A stretch of 25,350 nt of DNA, taken from positions 1 through 25,350 of IMG/VR virus record IMGVR_UViG_3300042343_000124. One strand, written 5' to 3'. A program made the position numbers and the translations under genes. The stretch's first letter is position 1; the number at the start of each line of letters is the position of its first letter. The notes beneath the pieces are model-generated. The model was given only the letters and a program-made list of their open reading frames with translations, had not been told where the DNA came from and searched no databases. Source of the stretch: a virus. Shown piece by piece: positions 8,450 to 13,466 of this stretch.

Positions 8450-8772
8450 ACACTAAATGATGATCCGCACCCACAGCTTGTTTGAGCATTAGGATTTTTA
8501 ATACTGAAGTTACTACCTGCTAGAGATTCAACATAGTCAATCTCAGCGCCTTGTAGATATTGACTACTCATACTGTCTACTAGCACTGCTATATCTTCAA
8601 CTACAATTTCAAAGTCATCGTCATTTTTTTGTTCATCTATAGTAAACCCGTAGCTGAATCCACTACAGCCCCCACCTTGGACAAATACACGCAAGCGACT
8701 AGTGCTAGGTTCGTCACTCATAATTTCTTTGATCTTTTTAACTGCGTTTGGTTGTAAATTAATTAGTTCCAT
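8446..8772 (-). CDS. erpA: A-type iron-sulphur carrier, ErpA type
   Basis: 108 residues. It has the HesB/IscA fold with cluster-binding cysteines C36 ([13 protein letters not shown]) and C100/C102 ([10 protein letters not shown]). The GGGCSGF-x-YGF-T-x-D, the [11 protein letters not shown]-x-x-x-DY and the NPNA[11 protein letters not shown] stretches follow bacterial ErpA far more closely than IscA or SufA. ErpA passes [4Fe-4S] or [2Fe-2S] clusters from the IscU scaffold to target enzymes. An AGGA site precedes the ATG, and an own sigma70-like promoter lies in the 59 bp gap upstream (8807-8835). It ends 32 bases before the exonuclease ATG, with its stop inside the next promoter. Nothing is truncated, so activity is likely. 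Confidence 0.93.
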   Translation of the reverse strand: MELINLQPNAVKKIKEIMSDEPSTSRLRVFVQGGGCSGFSYGFTIDEQKNDDDFEIVVEDIAVLVDSMSSQYLQGAEIDYVESLAGSNFSIKNPNAQTSCGCGSSFSV

Positions 8773-8788
8773 TTTGTTTTTTCCTATA

Positions 8789-8813
8789 GTATGCTATAAT
8801 TATTTTAGTATAC
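8789..8813. repeat. Imperfect inverted repeat at the erpA promoter
   Basis: The arms are GTATGCTA (8789-8796) and TAGTATAC (8806-8813), 8 bp with one mismatch around an 8 bp AT-rich centre. It covers the -10 box of the erpA promoter and, on the plus strand, a TGCTATAAT extended -10 sequence (8792-8800). It could be an operator or simply two overlapping promoters facing each other. Confidence 0.4.
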
Positions 8814-8835
8814 ATGTTTTACCTAGCAACGTCAA
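8807..8835 (-). promoter_or_regulatory. Sigma70-like promoter for the erpA-type gene
   Basis: Minus strand: -35 TTGACG (8830-8835), exactly 17 bases, then -10 TATACT (8807-8812). Both boxes match 5 of 6 consensus bases. The -35 contains the TGA stop of iscA (8832-8834). The expected start near 8800 leaves a leader of about 28 bases with an AGGA ribosome site before the ATG at 8772. Confidence 0.65.
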
Positions 8836-9152
8836 ACATTAAATGATTCGCCGCAACCACAACTATCTTTAACATTTGGATTAATAAATTCAAATCCTTC
8901 GTTTAATCCCTTTTTAGTGTAGTCTATCTCTGTACCATCTATATAAACAAGACTTTTTGGATCTACTACAACTTTTGCACCATTGGACTCAAATATCAGA
9001 TCATGTTCATCAGTTTGATCAACAAATTCCATCACATAAGCAAATCCTGTGCATCCACTGGTTTTTACTCCTATGCGTATACCTATACCTTGGCCACGAT
9101 TGGCTAAGTATGCTGTTACTTTATTTGCTGCTTGTTCAGTTAATGTTATCAT
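8832..9152 (-). CDS. iscA: A-type iron-sulphur carrier, IscA type
   Basis: 106 residues, aligning over its full length with bacterial IscA ([19 protein letters not shown] at the start; [16 protein letters not shown] at the end). The three cluster cysteines are C34 in [13 protein letters not shown] and C98/C100 in SCGCGE. IscA takes iron or clusters and helps mature [4Fe-4S] proteins. The gene overlaps the end of iscU by 17 bp, so it is translated from the same message. The [11 protein letters not shown]-x-EFVD block distinguishes it from the ErpA-type paralogue next door, so these are two different A-type carriers rather than a recent tandem duplication. Confidence 0.94.
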   Translation of the reverse strand: MITLTEQAANKVTAYLANRGQGIGIRIGVKTSGCTGFAYVMEFVDQTDEHDLIFESNGAKVVVDPKSLVYIDGTEIDYTKKGLNEGFEFINPNVKDSCGCGESFNV

Positions 9153-9522
9153 GTTTATTTCTATAGTCTGCTATTGCTGATTTAATTGCGTCTTCTGCTA
9201 ACACTGAGCAATGTATCTTTACTGGAGGTAGGGCAAGTTCTTCGGCAATTGCCGAGTTCTTAATTTCTTGAGCTTGATCGAGCGTGCGACCTTTGAGCAT
9301 TTCTGTTACTAAACTACTTGAGGCAATGGCGCTACCACAACCGTAGGTTTTAAATTTAGCATCTGTTATAATTCCGCCATGAACTTCAATTTGTAATTTC
9401 ATAACATCTCCACAGGCAGGAGCACCCACCATACCAGTACCTACATCTGGACTATTTTTGTCCAATGTGCCTACGTTGCGTGGGTTTTCGTAGTGGTCTA
9501 GTACTTTGTCTGAATATGCCAT
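9136..9522 (-). CDS. iscU: Iron-sulphur cluster assembly scaffold IscU
   Basis: 128 residues when started at the ATG at 9522, the exact family length; the start [18 protein letters not shown] is the classical IscU N-terminus and GGAG lies 7 bases upstream. A TTG at 9534 is in frame but sits at the ribosome site. Cluster ligands are present: C37 and D39 in GAPACGD, C62 in TYGCGSA, and H104-C105 in KIHCSVL. The LPPVK motif (98-102), which binds the HscA chaperone, is intact, so it should plug into host ISC partners (IscS, HscBA, ferredoxin), none of which are seen here. It is followed by overlapping iscA and then the erpA type. It strongly resembles proteobacterial chromosomal IscU, suggesting capture from a host. 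Confidence 0.96.
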   Translation of the reverse strand: MAYSDKVLDHYENPRNVGTLDKNSPDVGTGMVGAPACGDVMKLQIEVHGGIITDAKFKTYGCGSAIASSSLVTEMLKGRTLDQAQEIKNSAIAEELALPPVKIHCSVLAEDAIKSAIADYRNKHDNIN

Positions 9523-9546
9523 ATCAATCTCCAATAGTTGACTATA

Positions 9547-9575
9547 ATACTACACTATTTATTATTAGTTGTCAA
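9547..9575 (-). promoter_or_regulatory. Sigma70-like promoter of the iscU-iscA genes
   Basis: Minus strand: a perfect -35 TTGACA (9570-9575), 17 bases, then -10 TAGTAT (9547-9552, 4 of 6). The -35 is within the last codons of the upstream radical SAM gene. The expected start near 9540 leaves a leader of about 18 bases containing GGAG. A 6 bp inverted repeat (GTTGAC 9537-9542 and GTCAAC 9571-9576) frames the site. Confidence 0.6.
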
Positions 9576-10406
9576 CCACTCGGGAGAATGTCTTGCCTGA
9601 TTTAGATCATCTTCTTTTATTTCTTTAATTTCAAATATAGGTTTAGACATTTCTCTATATTCACCCAATGCTGTATGCCATTTAAGATTTTCTGGACAAA
9701 ATTCACATTGTGGGATATGCTGATCTTTAGTTGCTACAAATTGCTGTAACTCTTCCTCGGAGCAATCTGCTGTTAATGGTTTAAAACTGTATAATAATTT
9801 ACGTTGTCTATCATCCATCCGCAAATCAAATTGCTGATCAAAATCAGGAAGACCGCTCATAGCAGGACATTTATACAATTTTCCGTTATACATTGTGTGA
9901 TCGTGTTTCATATCACATACATCAAACGCTCGTTTAGGATTGCTTTGATGCAACACCCAATGGTCGTCTTCCTTTATTACTGTATTTTGATGAAAAATAT
10001 ATGCTTCAAATGGTCCAGCAAGATTTTTCCATTTTTCTTTTAGTTCGTCTGCAGTCGCAGGATCGTGAAGACTGAGCCCAATTCCTACAGAATATTTTCG
10101 CCAATATTCCAATGGATCAAATTTTTGATAAGTTCCATTTGTTTGTATCATAATAACGGCATTGGGCCATAATCTACGTAAGTTAGCGCACCATTTTTCT
10201 AAGTCTGGGTTAAGTGTAGGTTCACCACCTATAATAGTAATACGTGGTAGCTCTAATCTTTTTGACCATGCTTCGTATTCATCTGCATAGTCGTCCCAGT
10301 ATTGATGTCCTTTAAAGTTTAAGTCGTTGAAACGGTTGCAACCTCTGCAGGAGAGATTACAAACATTTGTGATATAAAATTCTACTACAGGGAAAAGTTT
10401 GATCAT
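9555..10406 (-). CDS. Radical SAM protein beside the Fe-S cassette
   Basis: 283 residues. C16-x3-C20-x2-C23 (NVCNLSCRGCNRF) binds the [4Fe-4S] cluster that cleaves S-adenosylmethionine, and G60-G-E-P63 is the SAM-binding motif (ITIIGGEPTLNPDLE). The barrel continues through VIMIQTNG and GIGLSLHD. The C-terminal part holds C164, C180, C215, C234 and C237 (YKCPA, PQCEFCPEN), the kind of spacing seen in SPASM or twitch domains that bind auxiliary clusters, so several Fe-S centres per chain are likely. The substrate is unknown; peptide or protein modification is typical of SPASM families. The ATG at 10406 has no Shine-Dalgarno and is abutted by a palindromic promoter-like sequence. iscU follows directly downstream. 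Confidence 0.9.
   Translation of the reverse strand: MIKLFPVVEFYITNVCNLSCRGCNRFNDLNFKGHQYWDDYADEYEAWSKRLELPRITIIGGEPTLNPDLEKWCANLRRLWPNAVIMIQTNGTYQKFDPLEYWRKYSVGIGLSLHDPATADELKEKWKNLAGPFEAYIFHQNTVIKEDDHWVLHQSNPKRAFDVCDMKHDHTMYNGKLYKCPAMSGLPDFDQQFDLRMDDRQRKLLYSFKPLTADCSEEELQQFVATKDQHIPQCEFCPENLKWHTALGEYREMSKPIFEIKEIKEDDLNQARHSPEWLTTNNK
9556..9563 (-). promoter_or_regulatory. Late promoter-like box AATAAATA upstream of iscU
   Basis: Reads AATAAATA on the minus strand, inside the spacer of the sigma70-like iscU promoter and overlapping the stop of the radical SAM gene. It could give late transcription of the same cassette, but in AT-rich sequence it may be chance. Confidence 0.35.
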
Positions 10407-10423
10407 CTAGTATTTAATACTAG
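10407..10423 (-). repeat. Perfect 17 bp palindrome against the radical SAM start codon
   Basis: CTAGTATT-T-AATACTAG on the plus strand, 8 bp arms with one central base. It lies between the stop of the upstream gene (TAG 10420-10422 is inside it) and the ATG at 10406. On the minus strand it includes TAAATACTAG, close to the T4 late consensus TATAAATACTATT. It may be an operator, a promoter, or both. Confidence 0.5.
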
Positions 10424-10806
10424 AATATACTCGCGTCGCGTTTTTTACCAGCACGTTTAGCCATATCACTAACAGTGTCAACTGGAGCTTGAGTAGGGTC
10501 ACCTTCTTCGGGTGGAATGGTTGTAGTTTCTTCGCTACCAAGTTCACTATCTGGGCGAAGTTCTACAGTATCTTTATTATAACTTTTAATTAGGTTTTTA
10601 ACAGCAGGATTTTTTTCGCTGGCCGCTACAAGTGCATCATAGTCAAATGTCTTATCGGTGTTCAACACCATGTTGATAAGACTTTGTGTACTAATTTTAG
10701 CAGATTTATCTTGGTCTTTGTAGCGTTGGCGAATTAACTCCAGAGCTGTTGTTAAGTTAGCTTCTGGAGTGTTTACAGGACTATGTACTAATTCGTTAAT
10801 TTTCAC
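10420..10806 (-). CDS. Small acidic phage protein, unknown
   Basis: 128 residues from a GTG start that follows the stop of the upstream gene by 2 bp, so probably translated by coupling. It begins MKINELVHSP, sharing the M-[KQ]-[IL]-x-[ED] start seen in four neighbours. The first 75 residues look helical (ALELIRQRYKDQD, STQSLINMVLN), then an acidic, Pro/Thr-rich linker (ELGSEETTTIPPEEGDP) leads to a basic C-terminus (MAKRAGKKRDASIF). There is no catalytic motif. Together with the gene upstream it looks like a pair of assembly or virion-interior proteins, but this is only an inference from shape and position. Confidence 0.7.
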   Translation of the reverse strand: MKINELVHSPVNTPEANLTTALELIRQRYKDQDKSAKISTQSLINMVLNTDKTFDYDALVAASEKNPAVKNLIKSYNKDTVELRPDSELGSEETTTIPPEEGDPTQAPVDTVSDMAKRAGKKRDASIF

Positions 10807-10808
10807 AG

Positions 10809-11483
10809 TTAGCGTAGTTCGCGACCAAGTTCTTCGCCGCCTGCGGCAGCATCAGTAGCAGCAAAGCCGTCCGACTCTTCTGCATCTAAATCGCTAGGAG
10901 GAAGTTCTGCGCCTAAGTCAGCACCTAGATCAGGAGCACCACCTAAATCCATTGGCTGTGGGGCTTGACCAGTTAAGATACCAACGCCACTGTCAACACC
11001 TTCACGTGCTTGTTGTAGGTTAGTCATTAGTGTGTCCAATGAAGCCCCAACAGCTTGTTTAAATTGTTCAGCTTGTTCGTTACCAATTTGATCACGGATG
11101 CTGTCAAGTAATTGTGGAAGTTGTTCATTTTGCATTTTACCAACTTTCTCAATGGTGTCTTGAATGCTGTCAACCATGTCTTTAGCAGCTAATAACACTT
11201 CTGCGTTACCAACTTCACCTTCATTAATTTGACGGCGATTTTGGTCTAGCCAGGCTGAAAGACCTTCACGCACAGTTAATAATTCCATATAACGTGGATT
11301 ACGTTCTGCTGTATGAATGTTTGCTGAATGACGAATTTTGTTTAAGTTAGCGTCAATTGTTTCACTTAAACGTTCTGCCTTAGCGACAGTTAATCGGTCA
11401 AAGTTAATAGAAAAACCAAAACGGCTTTCCATAAGTTTGTTAATCTTTTTAGGCGATGTTTGTGCCATTTCTGATAGTTTCAT
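10809..11483 (-). CDS. Helical acidic-tailed phage protein, possible head/assembly protein
   Basis: 224 residues. Residues 1-160 are almost entirely helical with coiled-coil character: a start MKLSEMAQTSPKKINKLMES, a conserved-looking SANIHTAERNPRYMELL near 53-69, and QLLDSIRDQIGNEQAEQFKQ near 127-146. The last 50 residues are disordered and very acidic (GGAPDLGADLGAELPPSDLD), ending GGEELGRELR. Long helical proteins with acidic tails are typical of T4-type prohead core or scaffold components, but I see no diagnostic motif and do not assign one. AGGA lies about 11 bases before the ATG. Confidence 0.75.
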   Translation of the reverse strand: MKLSEMAQTSPKKINKLMESRFGFSINFDRLTVAKAERLSETIDANLNKIRHSANIHTAERNPRYMELLTVREGLSAWLDQNRRQINEGEVGNAEVLLAAKDMVDSIQDTIEKVGKMQNEQLPQLLDSIRDQIGNEQAEQFKQAVGASLDTLMTNLQQAREGVDSGVGILTGQAPQPMDLGGAPDLGADLGAELPPSDLDAEESDGFAATDAAAGGEELGRELR

Positions 11484-11499
11484 TGGTGTTATGTCCTAA

Positions 11500-11997
11500 T
11501 TACAGTTTTATATATTTAGCCAGATCTAAATTTTTCTTGATTTCTTTCTTGGCCTGGGCTATGCGATCCATAGTTTCTTGGTAGCGAGTGCTGTAAAACT
11601 CCTCACCCCAAATATCACCATTCTTTTGTGCTTGTTTATAGCGAATACGATACAATGTAGCATCAAATTCTAAGCGATTTAGCTGACTATCTGCCTCTTT
11701 TATATTATGTGCTAGTTTGTATTGTTGTTTGTGTAGAGCTATGCAATAGAATATAGCATCTTTGCGATTAAAGAAATCAAATAGTTGCGAGTTACCTTCC
11801 ATAACACGCCAACACTGCTCATCTATCTTTAATACACGATAACGGCCTACTAAGACGTCCGTGCCAATTTGATAACATACTGGCATCTCGCTAGATGCAG
11901 TTGTAATTTTTTCTAGTTCTTGCTGGGTAAAACGTTTGATTTTTTCTACGTCAAACGATTCGTTAGCGGATGCGTTTTTTGTAGTAGATTTTGCCAT
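11500..11997 (-). CDS. Unrecognised helical phage protein
   Basis: 165 residues from the ATG at 11997 (MAKSTTKNASANESFDVEK); an in-frame ATG at 12021 would add eight residues but lies deeper in the upstream gene. The N-terminal 20 residues are a flexible Ser/Thr/Asn leader. Residues 20-85 hold a small beta-containing domain (CYQIGTDVLVGRYRVLKIDEQ, CWRVMEGN). The C-terminal half is a long charged helix, probably a coiled coil (RYKQAQKNGDIWGEEFYSTR, RIAQAKKEIKKNLDLAKYIKL). It overlaps the small upstream gene by 35 bp in another frame, a larger overlap than elsewhere in the window. The function is unknown. Confidence 0.7.
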   Translation of the reverse strand: MAKSTTKNASANESFDVEKIKRFTQQELEKITTASSEMPVCYQIGTDVLVGRYRVLKIDEQCWRVMEGNSQLFDFFNRKDAIFYCIALHKQQYKLAHNIKEADSQLNRLEFDATLYRIRYKQAQKNGDIWGEEFYSTRYQETMDRIAQAKKEIKKNLDLAKYIKL

Positions 11998-12172
11998 CGT
12001 GATTTGTGCGTAGTAGAACATCTTTAACTGTTAATTGATTAGCCAGCACCTGCTCACGTTCTGTTAAGTGACCTTTGGCAATGGGGGTATCACCAACGAA
12101 TCGTTCAAGCACTTCTGCTTCTTCGTTAGTAATTGGTAATTGTATGTTGTTGATGAGTTCTACTATCTTCAT
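11963..12172 (-). CDS. Small unknown protein with the shared MKIVEL start
   Basis: 69 residues: MKIVELINNIQLPITNEEAE, then ERFVGDTPIAKGHLTEREQ and a basic end (KIYYKKRIR). The second half (HLTEREQVLANQLTVKDVLL followed by a YYKKR beta wing) is compatible with a winged-helix or similar small fold. There is no Shine-Dalgarno. An AATAAATA late-type box sits 6 bases before the ATG, which would make a nearly leaderless message. The gene overlaps the next one by 35 bp. Its compact, charged, non-repetitive sequence argues that it is real. Confidence 0.6.
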   Translation of the reverse strand: MKIVELINNIQLPITNEEAEVLERFVGDTPIAKGHLTEREQVLANQLTVKDVLLRTNHDGKIYYKKRIR

Positions 12173-12178
12173 ATCAAG

Positions 12179-12186
12179 TATTTATT
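12179..12186 (-). promoter_or_regulatory. Late promoter-like box AATAAATA next to a start codon
   Basis: Minus-strand AATAAATACTTGAT runs straight into the ATG at 12172. It overlaps the TAA stop (12185-12187) of the coiled-coil/membrane gene. If used as in T4, transcription would start 0-2 bases before the ATG. Confidence 0.4.
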
Positions 12187-12442
12187 ACTTGAAAAGACCG
12201 TGGCCAATATAACCAAGGATTGCTGATAAGAGGACACCAAGAATAGTAATAGTCCAACCCATAACGGTTTTACTACGATCTTCCATTCGTCCTTCAAGAC
12301 TGTCTCTGATACTTACTAGATGGAGTTCTAGTTTGTCCATACGATCATCTAAATTTTGTAGTTTAGTTTCCAAGTTAGCGTACCTCACGGCACAAATTTC
12401 AACGTGGGCTTCTAGATTCTTCTTCTCAATTTCAGTAGACAT
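12185..12442 (-). CDS. Coiled-coil protein with C-terminal membrane anchor (XhlA-like)
   Basis: 85 residues. Residues 1-58 form a charged heptad-type coiled coil (ETKLQNLDDRMDKLELHLVS, IRDSLEGRMEDRSK) and residues 60-84 form one hydrophobic membrane segment (VMGWTITILGVLLSAILGYI) ending GHGLFK. This layout, cytoplasmic coil plus C-terminal transmembrane helix, is that of XhlA-type haemolysin/lysis accessory proteins and of some holin partners; it is also compatible with another membrane-tethered adaptor. No endolysin is in this window to support a lysis role. AGGA lies 8 bases before the ATG inside a small hairpin, and a late box lies about 95 bases upstream. Confidence 0.75.
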   Translation of the reverse strand: MSTEIEKKNLEAHVEICAVRYANLETKLQNLDDRMDKLELHLVSIRDSLEGRMEDRSKTVMGWTITILGVLLSAILGYIGHGLFK

Positions 12443-12445
12443 ACG

Positions 12446-12465
12446 TCGCTTCCTGTAATAAGCGA
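12446..12465 (-). promoter_or_regulatory. Hairpin over the ribosome site of the coiled-coil/membrane gene
   Basis: On the minus-strand RNA, TCGCTT (12460-12465) pairs with AAGCGA (12446-12451) around an 8-base loop ATTACAGG. The stem ends 3 bases before the ATG at 12442, and the AGGA ribosome site spans the loop and stem edge. Such structures can hide or present the ribosome site depending on where the transcript starts. Confidence 0.45.
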
Positions 12466-12534
12466 TGCCTTGATAATGTGCCCTAATCGGTTGCCTGTTA
12501 TGTGCCTTAATAAATGATGTTTAGCATCAACTAG

Positions 12535-12542
12535 TATTTATG
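12535..12542 (-). promoter_or_regulatory. T4-type late promoter box CATAAATA
   Basis: Minus strand CATAAATACTAG, close to the T4 late consensus TATAAATACTATT. It sits just after the stop of the upstream 140-residue gene and about 95 bases before the coiled-coil/membrane gene. Confidence 0.6.
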
Positions 12543-12544
12543 GT

Positions 12545-12967
12545 TTATACTAGAGTTTTAAAGTATATGTTATTCCACGGGCCTTTAGGGTAAAACAATG
12601 CAAGTTCTGGCTTGGCTGTTTCACTTAGGCCTAGGATGATGGGAGTAATTTTAAAGTCGTATTTGGCTAGGCCAAATCGATCAGGTCCTGCTTGATAGAT
12701 GTCTGCATAGTCTACTGCAAATTTAAAAGTCCAAATGCGGTGATATCCATTGTAGTTAATACCAAAGTTATATCCCTTTTGTACATGGTCTGAAAAGTTA
12801 TCAGTTTCTAATATAGTAGGTTGTGTACGCAGACCTATGAGTTGTTGTACAGTTTCCCAATTGCGTTGTTGGTTTCGTTCAAACTCTTTATTAGTCGTGT
12901 GATTGGTTACTCCTGTTGGAGTGATGTCAATTAACGTAAAACCTTGATATAGATATTGATTGGCCAC
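12545..12967 (-). CDS. Conserved T4-type phage protein, unknown
   Basis: 140 residues with a GTG start (GTG GCC AAT). The sequence is ordered and globular: ANQYLYQGFTLIDITPTGVT, then an RNQQRNWETVQQLIGLRTQP helix (about residues 32-51), and an aromatic-rich C-terminal half (NFGINYNGYHRIWTFKFAVD). The end YPKGPWNNIYFKTLV is hydrophobic beta sequence. A YLYQGFTLIDITPTG-type start is familiar from marine T4-type phages but its role is not known to me; a virion or baseplate part is plausible because it is led by a perfect TATAAATA late box. There is no Shine-Dalgarno, and the late box ends only 4 bases before the GTG. Confidence 0.75.
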   Translation of the reverse strand: MANQYLYQGFTLIDITPTGVTNHTTNKEFERNQQRNWETVQQLIGLRTQPTILETDNFSDHVQKGYNFGINYNGYHRIWTFKFAVDYADIYQAGPDRFGLAKYDFKITPIILGLSETAKPELALFYPKGPWNNIYFKTLV

Positions 12968-12971
12968 TAGG

Positions 12972-12979
12972 TATTTATA
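12972..12979 (-). promoter_or_regulatory. Perfect T4-type late promoter TATAAATA
   Basis: Minus strand TATAAATACCTA and then GTG at 12967. It is an exact match to the T4 late -10 element, placed between the upstream terminator and the next gene. In T4 the +1 lies about 6 bases after this box, which would be the GTG itself. Confidence 0.7.
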
Positions 12980-12986
12980 GCCAATA

Positions 12987-13013
12987 AAAAAGCCCTTATA
13001 AAAAGGGCTTTTT
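12987..13013 (-). terminator. Rho-independent terminator (works in both directions)
   Basis: Arms AAAAAGCCCTT (12987-12997) and AAGGGCTTTTT (13003-13013) form an 11 bp perfect stem with a 5-base loop. On the minus strand it ends in a run of six T after GGGC. It lies 24 bases after the stop of the 125-residue gene at 13038-13415. It is the clearest terminator in the window. Confidence 0.9.
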
Positions 13014-13037
13014 CTATTCAGTAACTAATTGTTTAGA

Positions 13038-13415
13038 TTAGTATGTGAAAGCTGCTACAGTAGCGCCTGAAACACCTGAACCGTTAACTGCTGTGTTGCA
13101 GTATGCTTGTAAAGATGTCATACCAGTTGCTGGGCTTGGAGCTGCACCAGAAATTGCTACGTGGAATAGGTTACCTGATAGTGGTGTACCTAATAGTTCG
13201 ATAGAACCAATTTGCTCAATTGCTAAAACTAGTTTTTCATAGTCTGAACCAACTGCTAAGTAGTTTACAGCACCTGCTGCAACACCTGAAGTTGACCACA
13301 TGCCTGCCGAAGTAACTGTGTAGTGCGTAAGGGTACGGCCTGTAATCTGTGCATTACCTGGTGAGCTACCATCTGCTGGACGAGCGCCACCGTTTGTACG
13401 TGTAATTGTTGCCAT
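13038..13415 (-). CDS. Small Ala/Gly/Ser/Thr-rich protein, likely abundant late virion protein
   Basis: 125 residues: MATITRTNGGARPADGSSPG, a basic flexible start, then beta-type sequence (RTLTHYTVTSAGMWSTSG, NYLAVGSDYEKLVLAIEQIG, SGNLFHVAISG) and a Val/Ala end (GATVAAFTY). It has no catalytic motif and no membrane segment. Its control elements are unusually complete for this window: late box CATAAATA (13459-13466), a strong AGGAG ribosome site, and its own terminator. That combination suggests a single-gene transcript made in large amounts late in infection, as for a decoration, tail or other structural protein. The exact role is not known. Confidence 0.8.
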   Translation of the reverse strand: MATITRTNGGARPADGSSPGNAQITGRTLTHYTVTSAGMWSTSGVAAGAVNYLAVGSDYEKLVLAIEQIGSIELLGTPLSGNLFHVAISGAAPSPATGMTSLQAYCNTAVNGSGVSGATVAAFTY

Positions 13416-13458
13416 TTTTAAATCTCCTAAATTGTTTTTACGCTTTCGCGCATACTTT

Positions 13459-13466
13459 TATTTATG
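13459..13466 (-). promoter_or_regulatory. T4-type late promoter box CATAAATA
   Basis: Minus-strand CATAAATAAAAG, overlapping the TAA stop of the ligase-like gene and 43 bases before the ATG at 13415. TTTAGGAGATT gives a strong ribosome site between them. Confidence 0.65.

Larger units (their letters stand above)
12443..12544. other. 102 bp intergenic region: late box, leader, repeat
   Basis: Holds a CATAAATA late box (12535-12542), a leader of about 85 bases with two imperfect copies of ATGTGCC-Y-TAAT (near 12477-12488 and 12499-12510, plus strand), and the hairpin over the ribosome site. There is no open reading frame with a ribosome site and no tRNA-like fold. Confidence 0.5.

Noticed and set aside
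8446-9152. The two A-type carriers as a recent tandem duplication
   Set aside because: One follows IscA and the other ErpA in their diagnostic blocks, so they were probably acquired as distinct genes.
9523-9534. TTG at 9534 as the IscU start
   Set aside because: It overlaps the GGAG ribosome site; the ATG at 9522 gives the exact canonical IscU N-terminus and length.
12443-12544. Possible tRNA or small RNA gene in the intergenic region
   Set aside because: No cloverleaf, anticodon arm or CCA end; only a short hairpin at the ribosome site is supported.
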